From Candidatus Aminicenantes bacterium UBA4085 (lineage in GTDB: Bacteria > Acidobacteriota > Aminicenantia > Aminicenantales > UBA4085), in NCBI GenBank assembly GCA_002383325.1, contig DFYJ01000035.1, positions 29,029-52,731 of the forward strand: a stretch of 23,703 bases of DNA. Reading direction: 5' to 3'. The notes beneath the pieces were generated by a model. It was not told the DNA's origin. It searched no databases and was given only the letters and a program-made list of their open reading frames with translations. Positions 1-7,647 of the stretch are shown in pieces. A program made the translations under genes and the position numbers. Positions within the stretch are counted from its first letter, which is position 1, and each line of letters starts with the position of its first letter.

Positions 1-957
1 CCCGCCGTGACAGGAGCCTGGTTTCAAGTCAAAACCTTGGCTTTGAGCCAGCTCCGTCCCGACCGCTGGCCGGCGCTTCTGGAACCCTGGGCCCACAGCT
101 TTCGGACGATCTTCCGGAATGTCCTGGGCTTCGAGTTCAACTTCAGCCGCAGCATCTCGCCGGGCTGGGCCTTCCGTCCGGAACCGCCTTCGCTGTCCAA
201 CGGTTTGTCCGCCCTGCATTCGGCGCTGACCATCCTGATGGCGATCGTCCTGGCCGCCGCCTTTGTCCTAGCCGTCAAGCGGCTCCGTGAAGCCGCCCCG
301 ACCGTGGAAGGCGGCGGCATTCGGCGGTCCTGGATCGAGCCGTTCTTTCTGCTTCTGGCCGCGAGCTTGGCCGGGCGCCTTCTCCTGATGCTCCCGCGTC
401 CGTTCCCCGAGCCGCGGCATAACATGGACCTGGCTCTCCTGATCGTCTGGGCCTCGTTCTTCGTCCTCGAGGAGCTGTTCAGGCTCAAACCGCCCTCGCG
501 CGCAGCCGCAGCCGCGATGGTCCTGGCGTTGATGCTCCTGGCGACGCCCCAGATCTTCTACTTCCATAAGAACGCCCGCTTCAAGGCCATCTCCTACGCC
601 CGGATCCTGGCCACCCTGGAGACTCGAGGCGTCACCGATGTCGGCACGGATTTCGGGCTGGCCCATTGTCTCTACTTTCTCTCCGGGCGGTCTATCCGGG
701 CCTCGGATTCGACCGGGCCTGTGTCGGTGCGGTTCTTCCTGCCGGAGCTGGTCCGGGACGTCGACGCTCTTCCACCCGAGCGCAAGGCTTACGTCCTTTA
801 CACGCCCCTCTTCCCCCAGACCGCCGTCATGAGGACGCGCAGCCCTCTGATCCGCGAACGGATCGTGCGGGAGCTCGCGGAGCGGAACGTCTCTTTCAGA
901 ACTTTCGACCTCAAGTACTACGAGATCATCATCCCGCGCCCCGACCGCCTGAAATAG
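1..957 (+). CDS. Polytopic membrane protein, GT-C-like, C-terminal part (5'-truncated)
   Basis: The reading frame is open to the first base of the window, so this is the C-terminal part of a larger gene. Its first residues (PAV, then AWF) line up with an internal stretch of the full-length paralogue at 2958-4823 (PAVSSAGSWF), so the GTG at position 7 is not the true start. Visible are several hydrophobic segments (residues about 75-90, 115-130, 143-158, 168-185) and a C-terminal soluble part. Blocks shared with the paralogue are LGFEF, EPRHN-DL, FYFHK-ARFK, a DS-GPV motif and a YEIIIP ending. The fold looks like GT-C membrane glycosyltransferases with a soluble tail, but the N-terminal half that would hold the catalytic acidic loop is outside the window, so the function is inferred. 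An asparagine synthase gene follows 114 nt downstream. Confidence 0.75.
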   Translation, partial: PAVTGAWFQVKTLALSQLRPDRWPALLEPWAHSFRTIFRNVLGFEFNFSRSISPGWAFRPEPPSLSNGLSALHSALTILMAIVLAAAFVLAVKRLREAAPTVEGGGIRRSWIEPFFLLLAASLAGRLLLMLPRPFPEPRHNMDLALLIVWASFFVLEELFRLKPPSRAAAAAMVLALMLLATPQIFYFHKNARFKAISYARILATLETRGVTDVGTDFGLAHCLYFLSGRSIRASDSTGPVSVRFFLPELVRDVDALPPERKAYVLYTPLFPQTAVMRTRSPLIRERIVRELAERNVSFRTFDLKYYEIIIPRPDRLK

Positions 958-998
958 CCGACACATACCCATTTCCCCTTGAGCCGTCCGCCGAGTCC

Positions 999-1028
999 GC
1001 CTCGGCGCTTCGCCCCGGCGGGGCGCCG
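999..1028. repeat. GC-rich palindromic segment upstream of asnB
   Basis: The 114-nt gap between the truncated membrane-protein gene and asnB holds a compact dyad: CGCCCC-GGC-GGGGCG at 1011-1025, and alternatively CGGCGC paired with GCGCCG. It is not followed by a T-run, so it is not a standard intrinsic terminator. The leading CCTCGGCGCTTCGC resembles CCTCGGCGCTCCGC at about 22844-22857, where another G/C hairpin follows, so the two may be copies of one short repeat family. Confidence 0.35.
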
Positions 1029-1035
1029 CTCGCAA

Positions 1036-1064
1036 TGGAGAAGTATCGCAAAAAACGCTACAAT
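1036..1064 (+). promoter_or_regulatory. Predicted promoter of asnB, leaderless type
   Basis: TGGAGA (1036-1041), a 17-nt spacer and TACAAT (1059-1064) resemble a housekeeping sigma promoter. Only 7 nt separate the -10 box from the asnB ATG at 1072, so a normal initiation point would fall at or next to the start codon. No Shine-Dalgarno site precedes the ATG, which fits a leaderless transcript. Confidence 0.5.
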
Positions 1065-1071
1065 GGCCCCC

Positions 1072-2961
1072 ATGTGCGGCATCTGCGGCGTTTACGCGGA
1101 ACCGGGCCTGCCCGAGGACGTCCGGACCCTGACTCGGGCCATGTGCGACGTCATCGTCCACCGCGGGCCTGACGAGGACGGCTACTACGCCGACGGCCCC
1201 GTCTCGCTGGGCATGCGCCGGTTGAGCATCATCGACCTCACGACCGGCCGCCAGCCCATTCCCAACGAGGACAAGACGGTCTGGGTCGTCTACAACGGCG
1301 AGATCTTCAACTTCCCAGAGCTCAAGCCCGAGCTCCAGTCCCGCGGCCACAAGTTCACCACCAACGCCGACACCGAGGTCATCGTCCACCTCTACGAGGA
1401 GATGGGCGAGGATTTCGCGACGAGGCTCAACGGCATGTTCGCCGTGGCCCTCTGGGACACCAAGAAGCGTAAGCTCGTCCTGGTCCGCGATCGTCTCGGC
1501 ATCAAGCCCCTGCACTACGCCTGGCAGGACGGCCGCCTCTACTTCGGGTCGGAGATCAAGTCGCTGCTGCGGGGCGGCGTCTCGCGGGAGATCGACCTCG
1601 AGTCCCTGTCCCGCTACTTCACCTTCGAATTTGTCCCCGCTCCCGATTCGATCTTCGCCAAGATCAAGAAGATCCCCCCGGGGCACCTGATGACGGTGAA
1701 GGACGGCCGGAGCGAGATCCGCCGCTACTGGGATGTTCATTACGCCGAGGGCGAGCCCGTGAAGCGCAGCGAGGAGTCTTGGGCCGAGGAGATCGCGGCC
1801 CGGCTCAAGGAATCGGTCCGGATGCGGCTTCTGAGCGACGTGCCGCTGGGCGTCTTCCTCAGCGGCGGCATCGACTCCAGCGCCGTCACCGCCCTGATGA
1901 GCGAGACGGCCGGCGGGCGGGTCAAGACCTTTTCCATCGGCTTCAAGGAGAAAACCTTCGACGAGCTCGATTTCGCCCGGATCGTGGCCGACAAGTTCGG
2001 CACCGAGCATACCGAGTTCGTGGTCGACTCGCGCCAGGCGGCCGGGCTCGTGCCGAAGCTCATGGAATACCTGGACGAGCCGCTGGCCGACGCCTCGGTC
2101 ATCCCGACTTACGTCATCTCCAAGCTGGCCCGGCAGCATGTGACGGTGGCCCTGGCCGGCGACGGCGGCGATGAGCTCTTCGGCGGCTACGACACCTACA
2201 AGGCCTTCAAGGTGGCCCGGCTCTACCGCAAGATCCCGGGCTTCCTGCGGCGCGGGCTGATCGGCCCCGCCGTGCGCCTCCTGCCGGCCTCGTCCAAGCG
2301 GCTGAGCTTCGAGTTCAAGGCCAAGAAGTTCACCACGGGGGCCGAATACCCGCCCCCCATCGCCAACACCCTGTGGTGGGGCGCCTACACGCCCGACCTC
2401 AAGGCCCGGCTTCTCGCGCCCGACCTGCGCGACCGCATCGCACCCGATCCCTTCGGCCCGATCCGGGAGCAGGACGCCCGCAACCATGCCGCCGATCCGC
2501 TGGACCGCATCGCCTACCTCGATCTCAAGCTCTACCTTCAGGACGACCTGCTGGTCAAGGTCGACCGCATGAGCATGGCCAACTCGCTGGAGATCCGCAC
2601 GCCGTTCCTGGACTATACCTTCGTCGAGTTCGCGGCCACGATCCCCAGCCGGCTCAAGCTCAAGGGCTTCACCTCCAAGCATATCCTCAAGAAGGCCCTG
2701 GTCTCGCGCCTGCCGGCCGAGATCCTGGCCAAGAAGAAGATCGGCTTCGACCTGCCGCTGGGGCCGTGGCTTCGCGACGAGCTTCGGGAGTTCGTCCGGG
2801 ACACCTTGTCCCCCGTCCGGCTCAGGCGGCACGGCTTCCTCGATGAGGACTTCGTCCGTAAGGTTCTGGACGAGCACATGGCCGGCACGCACAACCACCG
2901 CCAGCTCCTTTGGCCGCTGGTCATCTTCCAATTCTGGCACGACCGGTACATCGGGGGATGA
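1072..2961 (+). CDS. asnB: Asparagine synthase (glutamine-hydrolysing) family amidotransferase
   Basis: A 629-residue class II glutamine amidotransferase fused to an ATP-dependent amide synthetase domain. The start is fixed by biology: the mature enzyme needs Cys as residue 2, and the ATG at 1072 gives MCGICGVY; upstream in-frame starts would bury this cysteine. The glutaminase half shows RGPDEDG (about 31-37), RLSIID and YNGEIFN. The synthetase half shows the pyrophosphate loop SGGIDSS at 264-270, GDGGDELFGGY at 363-373 and NSLEIRTPFLD. The family makes asparagine from aspartate, glutamine and ATP, but members within glycan clusters, including exosortase/EPS-associated ones, are often thought to amidate sugars or other surface substrates. 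Being flanked by two paralogous membrane proteins favours the latter, by inference. Its stop codon overlaps the next start (ATGA at 2958-2961), so the two are translationally coupled. No catalytic residue appears missing. Confidence 0.93.
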   Translation: MCGICGVYAEPGLPEDVRTLTRAMCDVIVHRGPDEDGYYADGPVSLGMRRLSIIDLTTGRQPIPNEDKTVWVVYNGEIFNFPELKPELQSRGHKFTTNADTEVIVHLYEEMGEDFATRLNGMFAVALWDTKKRKLVLVRDRLGIKPLHYAWQDGRLYFGSEIKSLLRGGVSREIDLESLSRYFTFEFVPAPDSIFAKIKKIPPGHLMTVKDGRSEIRRYWDVHYAEGEPVKRSEESWAEEIAARLKESVRMRLLSDVPLGVFLSGGIDSSAVTALMSETAGGRVKTFSIGFKEKTFDELDFARIVADKFGTEHTEFVVDSRQAAGLVPKLMEYLDEPLADASVIPTYVISKLARQHVTVALAGDGGDELFGGYDTYKAFKVARLYRKIPGFLRRGLIGPAVRLLPASSKRLSFEFKAKKFTTGAEYPPPIANTLWWGAYTPDLKARLLAPDLRDRIAPDPFGPIREQDARNHAADPLDRIAYLDLKLYLQDDLLVKVDRMSMANSLEIRTPFLDYTFVEFAATIPSRLKLKGFTSKHILKKALVSRLPAEILAKKKIGFDLPLGPWLRDELREFVRDTLSPVRLRRHGFLDEDFVRKVLDEHMAGTHNHRQLLWPLVIFQFWHDRYIGG

Positions 2962-4823
2962 GTCTGGTGGCGGGAGAGGGGGCGCGCACGGAGGGGAAAA
3001 CCGCCGACCGGTCCGCCCCTCTCCGGCCGCCCGTCCGCGCGGCTCTGGTCGGATTTTTCCTCTTCTGCGTCCTCTTCCAGGTCTTTGTTTTCGCCCGGTA
3101 CAAGCCTCTCTACGGAATCCTGCGAGTCCTTTTTTACCTCGAGCTGGGGCTCCTCGCCTGGGCCGGCCTGGACTTCGCCCGCCGGCGCAAGGCGGCCTTC
3201 CTCGTCCTGCTCCTCGTCGTCGCCGTTCGCGTCCCTTTCTTCATCCAGGGGGACGGCTTGCTGTCCATGACCGACAACGCCCTGGAGGCGATCCAGTCCC
3301 TCCAGATGCAGGACAGCCACACCGCTCCGGCCGCGCTGCTCGGCTCCATCAGCCACAACGGCGTCATCAAGCATCTCATGGTCGCCTTCCTCTGGGACCT
3401 GACCGGACCGCATTACGTCGTCTACCCCATCTTCCAGACCGTCCTCTACCTCGTCTTCCTGGCCGTCCTCTATGCTTTATTCGGGCGCGTCTTCGACCGC
3501 CGCGCCGCGGCCGCCCTCCTGCTCGGCCAGTTCTTTTGGCTTGAGATCCTTTTCGACTACTCGCTCTTCCTGCGCGCCGGCCCCTACTTCGAGATGCTGC
3601 TTGTGGCCTTGATCGGAGCCGCGGTCTTCGACTTCAGCTTCAAAAGCCGAAGCCGTCTCTTCATTTCGGCCTACTTCCTCGCCTTTTCCCTGTATATCAA
3701 TCAGGCCGCCGCGTTCTTGATCCTGCCCTTTCTGGCGGCCGCGCTCGCTGTCGGCCTTTCCCGGCGGGCCAAGCCGGGGTCCCTGCCCGTCCTGGCCGGA
3801 GGGCTCGCCGCCGGAGTGATGCTCCCGGTTTACCGAGCCTTCCTGATTCCCGCCGTCTCCAGTGCGGGGAGCTGGTTCAGGGTCAAGTATCTCCCTTGGG
3901 GCGATCTCCTTCGCCCAACCCGCATCCCGGCCATAGTGGGCCAGGCCGCGGAGGATTTCGTTGAGGTGTTCCGCAATCTCCTCGGCTTCGAGTTCCGCTA
4001 CGCCCACCAGATCTCGCCTTATTTCACCTACGGGCGGGAGCCATCGTCCGTCAGGACGGGGCTCGGTCTCCTCCACATCGCGGGAGAAGTCCTGGCGGCC
4101 GTCATTCTGGCGGCGGGGGTCGTCCTGGCCGCCAAGGCCCTCCGCCGCGGTTGGCGGGAGCGGAAGCTGAGCGGGCTGCCCTGGATCCCTCTCTATTTCT
4201 TCTTCCAGCTGTCGGCCGTACTCGGCCGCCTGATCCTGCTGGCCCCCAAGCCGTTTGTCGAGCCGCGCCACAATCTCGACCTGACGCTTCTGCTGGTCCT
4301 GAGCAGCTTCTTCGCCGCCGATGCTTTGGCCCGCCGCGTCCGTTGGACACGGGGATGGACGGCGGGCATCGTGGCCTTATCGCTGGCCCTGGGTCTGCCC
4401 TCGGCCTTCTACTTCCATAAGATGGCCCGCTTCAAGCGCGTCTCTTACCAGAGCATCCTCGGCGTCCTGCGGGAGAACGGAGTGAAATACCTGGCCGCCG
4501 ACTTCACGATCGCCCACGTGATCCACTTTCTGACCGGGAGGAGGATCGAGGTCACGGACTCGATTGGGCCGGTGATGATGGACGTCGCCTTCCCGGAGAT
4601 GAACCGGGCGGTGGAGGCCCTTCCCGACGAGCAGAAGGCCTATTTCTTCTTTCGGCCCTCCTACCCCAGGGTCCATGCCATCCAAGCCAAGAGCCAGCGC
4701 AGCCGCGACCAGCTCATCCACCGGCTCAGGGAGAAAGGCATCCCCTACAAAGCCGTTCGGCTGAAGTTCTACGAGCTCATCATCCCGGAATCCAGCCGCC
4801 TCGGAGCCCGACCGCCCTCTTGA
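2958..4823 (+). CDS. Polytopic membrane protein, GT-C glycosyltransferase-like
   Basis: A 621-residue membrane protein starting at the ATG that overlaps the asnB stop (ATGA), with a G-rich stretch just before it. After a charged N-terminus come about ten hydrophobic segments (first near residues 28-46, then 53-72, 78-95 and others through about residue 480), followed by a soluble C-terminal region of about 140 residues ending in YELIIP. A luminal-type loop after the third segment contains SMTDNALEAI (D106, N107), the position where GT-C enzymes carry a catalytic acidic residue. The C-terminal half is clearly paralogous to the truncated protein at 1-957. The likely role is transfer of a sugar from a lipid carrier at the periplasmic face, or another lipid-linked glycan step; neither substrate nor activity can be read from sequence. 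Coupling to asnB suggests a shared pathway. Confidence 0.8.
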   Translation: MSLVAGEGARTEGKTADRSAPLRPPVRAALVGFFLFCVLFQVFVFARYKPLYGILRVLFYLELGLLAWAGLDFARRRKAAFLVLLLVVAVRVPFFIQGDGLLSMTDNALEAIQSLQMQDSHTAPAALLGSISHNGVIKHLMVAFLWDLTGPHYVVYPIFQTVLYLVFLAVLYALFGRVFDRRAAAALLLGQFFWLEILFDYSLFLRAGPYFEMLLVALIGAAVFDFSFKSRSRLFISAYFLAFSLYINQAAAFLILPFLAAALAVGLSRRAKPGSLPVLAGGLAAGVMLPVYRAFLIPAVSSAGSWFRVKYLPWGDLLRPTRIPAIVGQAAEDFVEVFRNLLGFEFRYAHQISPYFTYGREPSSVRTGLGLLHIAGEVLAAVILAAGVVLAAKALRRGWRERKLSGLPWIPLYFFFQLSAVLGRLILLAPKPFVEPRHNLDLTLLLVLSSFFAADALARRVRWTRGWTAGIVALSLALGLPSAFYFHKMARFKRVSYQSILGVLRENGVKYLAADFTIAHVIHFLTGRRIEVTDSIGPVMMDVAFPEMNRAVEALPDEQKAYFFFRPSYPRVHAIQAKSQRSRDQLIHRLREKGIPYKAVRLKFYELIIPESSRLGARPPS

Positions 4824-4844
4824 AGCCTCTCCGCGGGCATTTCG

Positions 4845-4873
4845 TTGAATAATCCCGCCGGATGTGGCATAAA
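4845..4873 (+). promoter_or_regulatory. Predicted promoter of the GT9-GT2-rsmA operon
   Basis: TTGAAT (4845-4850), a 17-nt spacer and CATAAA (4868-4873) lie directly before GTG 4880 with 6 nt between. An alternative -10, AATAAT (4848-4853), lies 8 nt before ATG 4862. Either reading puts transcription initiation at or next to the start codon. Confidence 0.4.
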
Positions 4874-4879
4874 GGACGC

Positions 4880-5989
4880 GTGAAAATCTCCACCCTGGTC
4901 CGCGCGGACTGCGCCCACTTCAAGGGCGAGAAGCCCTGCAAGTTCAAGCGGGTCTGCGACGGCTGCCCCGAGTTCAAGGCCTTCGGGCCCAAGATCCTGG
5001 TCATCAAGTGCCGGGCCCAGGGCGACGTTCTGCGGACCACCCCCGTCCTGAGCGGAATCCGGCGCAAGCACCCCGGCGCCTTCATTACCTGGGTGGTCGA
5101 CGCCGAGACCGTGGACCTGCTCAAGCCCATCCCCCAGATCGACCGCGTCCTGCCCCTGGACGCCGAGACCTGGCCGGCCCTTCAAGCCCAGCGCTTCGAC
5201 GCCGTCTACTCCCTGGACAAGGATCCCGGCCTGACCGCCTTGGCCGCGCTCGTCCAGGCCCCGCGGAAGTACGGCTTCACCATCAACGCCCACGGCAACA
5301 TCGAGAGCCTCACCCCGGCCGCGGCCTATTCCCTGCGCCTCGGCGTGGACGATGAGCTCAAGTTCAAGGTCAACCAGAAGACCTACCAGCAGATGATCTT
5401 CGAGGCGGCCGAGCTGGACTGGCGCGGCGACGACTACGTCTTCGTCCTGCCGGAGGCGGCCCGGGCCAAGGCGGCCGCGTTCTTCAAGGCCAAGCGCGTG
5501 CCCAAGGGCCGGCCGAACATCGGCCTCAACACCGGGGCCGGGGCCAAGTTCACCACCAAGCAGTGGCCCGAGGCCCATTTCCGGAAGCTCATCAAGCTTC
5601 TCAAGCGGGAGCTCAAGGCCAACGTCTTCCTGCTCGGGGGCCGGCGCGAAAGGGACCTCAACAAGCGCCTGGCGGCCAAGGCCGGCGCCCCGGTCTTCGA
5701 CACGGGGACGGACAACTCCCTCCTCGATTTCGCCGGCCTGCTCGACCGCATGGACGCCGTGGTCTGCTCCGACACCCTGGCCATGCACATCGCCCTGGCT
5801 TTGAAAAGGAAGGCGGTCATCCTGTTCGGTCCCACCTGTCCGCAGGAGATCGAGACCTACGGCCGCGGGATCAAGCTCTTCGCCGGGGCCGCCTGCGCTC
5901 CCTGCTATAGACAGACCTGCCCCGATCCGGTCTGCATGGAGTCGATCCGGCCGGAAGAGGTCCTGAAAGCCCTGCGCCAACTGCTATGA
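4880..5989 (+). CDS. Glycosyltransferase family 9 (heptosyltransferase-like) with Cys-rich N-terminus
   Basis: A GT9-type transferase of 369 residues from GTG 4880, or 375 from ATG 4862. The GTG is preferred because a TTGAAT-N17-CATAAA promoter ends 6 nt upstream of it and residues MKISTLV begin there; the choice is uncertain. Family signs are GDVLRTTPVLSGIRRKHP near the N-terminus, NIGLNTGAG, LLGGRRERDL, and SDTLAMHIALAL followed by FGPT in the nucleotide-sugar domain. GT9 enzymes such as WaaC/WaaF transfer ADP-heptose to lipopolysaccharide core at the inner face of the cytoplasmic membrane. Unusual is a Cys-rich N-terminal extension (C11, H13, C20, C26, C29) plus a C-terminal set (C339, C342, C347, C352), which together could bind a metal. 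The ATGA overlap with the next gene indicates coupling. The exact donor and acceptor are unknown. Confidence 0.85.
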   Translation: MKISTLVRADCAHFKGEKPCKFKRVCDGCPEFKAFGPKILVIKCRAQGDVLRTTPVLSGIRRKHPGAFITWVVDAETVDLLKPIPQIDRVLPLDAETWPALQAQRFDAVYSLDKDPGLTALAALVQAPRKYGFTINAHGNIESLTPAAAYSLRLGVDDELKFKVNQKTYQQMIFEAAELDWRGDDYVFVLPEAARAKAAAFFKAKRVPKGRPNIGLNTGAGAKFTTKQWPEAHFRKLIKLLKRELKANVFLLGGRRERDLNKRLAAKAGAPVFDTGTDNSLLDFAGLLDRMDAVVCSDTLAMHIALALKRKAVILFGPTCPQEIETYGRGIKLFAGAACAPCYRQTCPDPVCMESIRPEEVLKALRQLL

Positions 5990-6747
5990 GCGAAGGCCCG
6001 TCCGCCCGCAAGCCGCTTGTCGCGGTCATGATCCCGACCTACAACGAGGCCGGAAACATCGCCGACCTGGTCCGGGCCATCCGCGGCCTGCCTCTGCCGG
6101 GCTATGACATCCACGTCGTGGCGGCCGACGATAATTCCCCCGACGGAACCGGCCGCATCGTCGCGGACTTGGGCCGGACCGATCCCAACGTCCACGCCGT
6201 GATCAGGGCCAAGCGGCGGGGGCGGGGATCGGGCGGGATCGACGGATTCAAGGCCGCCCTGGCCCTGGGGGCCGACTTCATCGTCGAGATAGACGGCGAC
6301 TTCTCCCACCAGCCGAAGCACATCCCCGCTTTGCTGGCGGCGCTGGAACGGCACGACATGGCCCTGGGCTCGCGCTATGTCGCGGGCGGCCGGGACGCCA
6401 ATCGGGGCCTTCACCGCCGGATCATCACGGCCTGCGTCCGGGTCTTCATCCGCCGCCTCTACAAAGTCCGAATCCGCGATGTCTCGTCCGGCTTCCGGGC
6501 CTACCGCCGCGAGGTCTTGGAAGCCGTGGACCTGGACGACCTGATCTCGGTCGGCCAGTCCATCGTCCTGGAGATCCTGCGCAAGGTCGATCTACTCGGA
6601 TTCTCCGTCGTCGAGATTCCGATCGTCTTCATCGACCGGACCCGGGGCGAGACCAAGCTCGACTTCCTGGCCCTGCTCGAGACGCTGCTGATGGCCGTCA
6701 AATTCAAGAAGCGCTACACGCCGAGGACCGTGAAGCCGGTCCGATGA
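5986..6747 (+). CDS. Polyprenyl-phosphate mannosyltransferase-like GT2
   Basis: A 253-residue GT-A-fold transferase of the dolichol/polyprenyl-phosphate mannose synthase type. It shows IPTYNEAGNI (16-25), ADDNSPDGTG (47-56), the metal-binding DGD at 103-105 in IDGDFSHQP, LGSRYV, and the C-terminal FIDRTRGETKL. No C-terminal membrane helices follow, so it resembles the compact soluble DPM1-like form. The family loads a sugar, usually mannose from GDP-mannose, onto a polyprenyl phosphate at the cytoplasmic face, making donors for membrane GT-C enzymes such as the GT39 protein at 20409-22769; that link is inferred. Its ATG overlaps the upstream stop, and its own stop overlaps the start of rsmA (ATGA at 6744-6747), so the three genes are one translationally coupled unit. 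Confidence 0.88.
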   Translation: MSEGPSARKPLVAVMIPTYNEAGNIADLVRAIRGLPLPGYDIHVVAADDNSPDGTGRIVADLGRTDPNVHAVIRAKRRGRGSGGIDGFKAALALGADFIVEIDGDFSHQPKHIPALLAALERHDMALGSRYVAGGRDANRGLHRRIITACVRVFIRRLYKVRIRDVSSGFRAYRREVLEAVDLDDLISVGQSIVLEILRKVDLLGFSVVEIPIVFIDRTRGETKLDFLALLETLLMAVKFKKRYTPRTVKPVR

Positions 6748-7571
6748 AGAAGTCGCGGCGGCACGCCCTGGGCCAGCACTTCCTGGCCAGCCCGGGCATC
6801 CTGGAGAGGATCGTCGCGGCTGCGGCGCCCGCCCCCGGGGAATTTATTCTGGAGATCGGCCCGGGCAAGGGCGCCCTGACGCTCCCCCTCCTCCTGGCCG
6901 GAGCCAAGGTCGTGGCCGTGGAGAAGGACCAAGCCCTGGGCGACGGTCTGCGCAACCGCGGCCTGGACGGCCTGACGGTCGTCGAGGGCGACATCCTGGA
7001 CCAGGATTGGCCCCGCCTGATGGAAGTCCACGGCGCCGGGCCCGGCCCCTACCTTGTCGCCGGCAACCTGCCGTACTCAATTTCGACGCCGTTGCTCTAC
7101 CTGTTCCTCGAATATCGGGACCATCTCCGCAAGGGCGTCTTTCTCGTCCAGAGGGAGGTCGCCGAGCGGTACATCGCCGGCCCGGGCGGCAAGGACTACT
7201 CTCCGCTGGGGATTCTGCTCCAGGTTTATTACAGCGTGAAGATTCTGTTGAAAGTCTCGCCCGGATCGTTCGTCCCCCCGCCCAAGGTCGACTCGGCCGT
7301 CATATCGCTGGAGAAACGGGAGACGCCGCTCGTCAAGATCGGCGATTACGACCGCTTCCGCCGATTCCTGCACGTTTGCTTCGCCCAGCGGAGGAAGACC
7401 GTCGCCAACAACCTGGCCGCGGCCGGATTTCCTCACGACCGGATCGCCTCCTTGTTGGAAGCGCTCAACCTCGACCCGCGCGTCAGGGCCGAACGAATCC
7501 CGCTGGCCGCCCTGACCGCCCTGGAAGAAGGGGTCAGGTCTCAACATACAACATTCGCCCCGGGAGTCTGA
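6744..7571 (+). CDS. rsmA: 16S rRNA (adenine1518-N6/adenine1519-N6)-dimethyltransferase RsmA/KsgA
   Basis: A 275-residue enzyme that dimethylates two adjacent adenines in the 3' terminal helix of 16S rRNA using S-adenosylmethionine. Signatures are LGQHFL (9-14), the SAM motif ILEIGPGKGALT (35-46), acidic E60, the catalytic NLPY at 108-111 followed by SISTPL, QREVAERYIAGPGGKDYSPL, and FVPPPKVDSAV. The start ATG overlaps the stop of the GT2 gene. The C-terminus is odd: from Gly263 onward the 13 residues (ending TTFAPGV) are encoded by the left half of an inverted-repeat element (7530-7623), and the stop codon lies between its arms. The native ending was probably just after ALTALEE, so the tail is likely non-essential. 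The enzyme core is intact. Confidence 0.95.
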   Translation: MKKSRRHALGQHFLASPGILERIVAAAAPAPGEFILEIGPGKGALTLPLLLAGAKVVAVEKDQALGDGLRNRGLDGLTVVEGDILDQDWPRLMEVHGAGPGPYLVAGNLPYSISTPLLYLFLEYRDHLRKGVFLVQREVAERYIAGPGGKDYSPLGILLQVYYSVKILLKVSPGSFVPPPKVDSAVISLEKRETPLVKIGDYDRFRRFLHVCFAQRRKTVANNLAAAGFPHDRIASLLEALNLDPRVRAERIPLAALTALEEGVRSQHTTFAPGV

Positions 7572-7623
7572 CACCCGAGGATGGGCTCGGAAATAGAAAT
7601 GTTGAATGTTGAGACCTGACCCC
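7530..7623. repeat. 94-bp inverted-repeat (REPIN/MITE-like) element at the rsmA 3' end
   Basis: Left arm 7530-7555 begins GGGGTCAGGTCTCAACAT, and right arm 7598-7623 is its reverse complement at 25 of 26 positions; the arms are separated by 42 nt. The outer GGGGTCAGGTCT end resembles sequences I recall as flanking REP-associated (COG1943-type) tyrosine transposases; this is from memory and was not searched. No transposase lies in the window, so this would be a non-autonomous copy. The element begins exactly on a codon boundary of rsmA and supplies its stop codon. Confidence 0.75.
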
Positions 7624-7639
7624 TGATTTGAGATAAAAT
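7609..7639 (+). promoter_or_regulatory. Predicted promoter of the radical SAM gene, leaderless type
   Basis: TAAAAT (7634-7639) lies 8 nt before ATG 7648, so initiation would fall at the start codon; no Shine-Dalgarno site is present. A TTGAGA (7609-7614) inside the right arm of the inverted repeat sits 19 nt upstream. That spacing is long, so the -35 assignment is weak. Confidence 0.4.
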
Positions 7640-7647
7640 ACCCCGTC

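Noticed and set aside
979..1071. In-frame N-terminal extension of asnB
   Set aside because: It would place 31 residues before the catalytic Cys2 and would span the predicted promoter and a GC hairpin.
268..2940. Very long minus-strand open frame (890 codons) opposite asnB
   Set aside because: It is a shadow of the GC-rich asnB codon pattern: Gly/Asp/Glu/Arg/Val-rich with no domain, while the plus strand has clear AsnB motifs.
4769..5980. Long minus-strand open frame opposite the GT9 gene
   Set aside because: Low-complexity antisense translation with no family signature; the plus strand has unmistakable GT9 motifs.
7609..7614. Inverted-repeat arm supplying the -35 box of the radical SAM gene
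   Set aside because: TTGAGA is present but the 19-nt spacer to TAAAAT is too long to claim that the element created the promoter.
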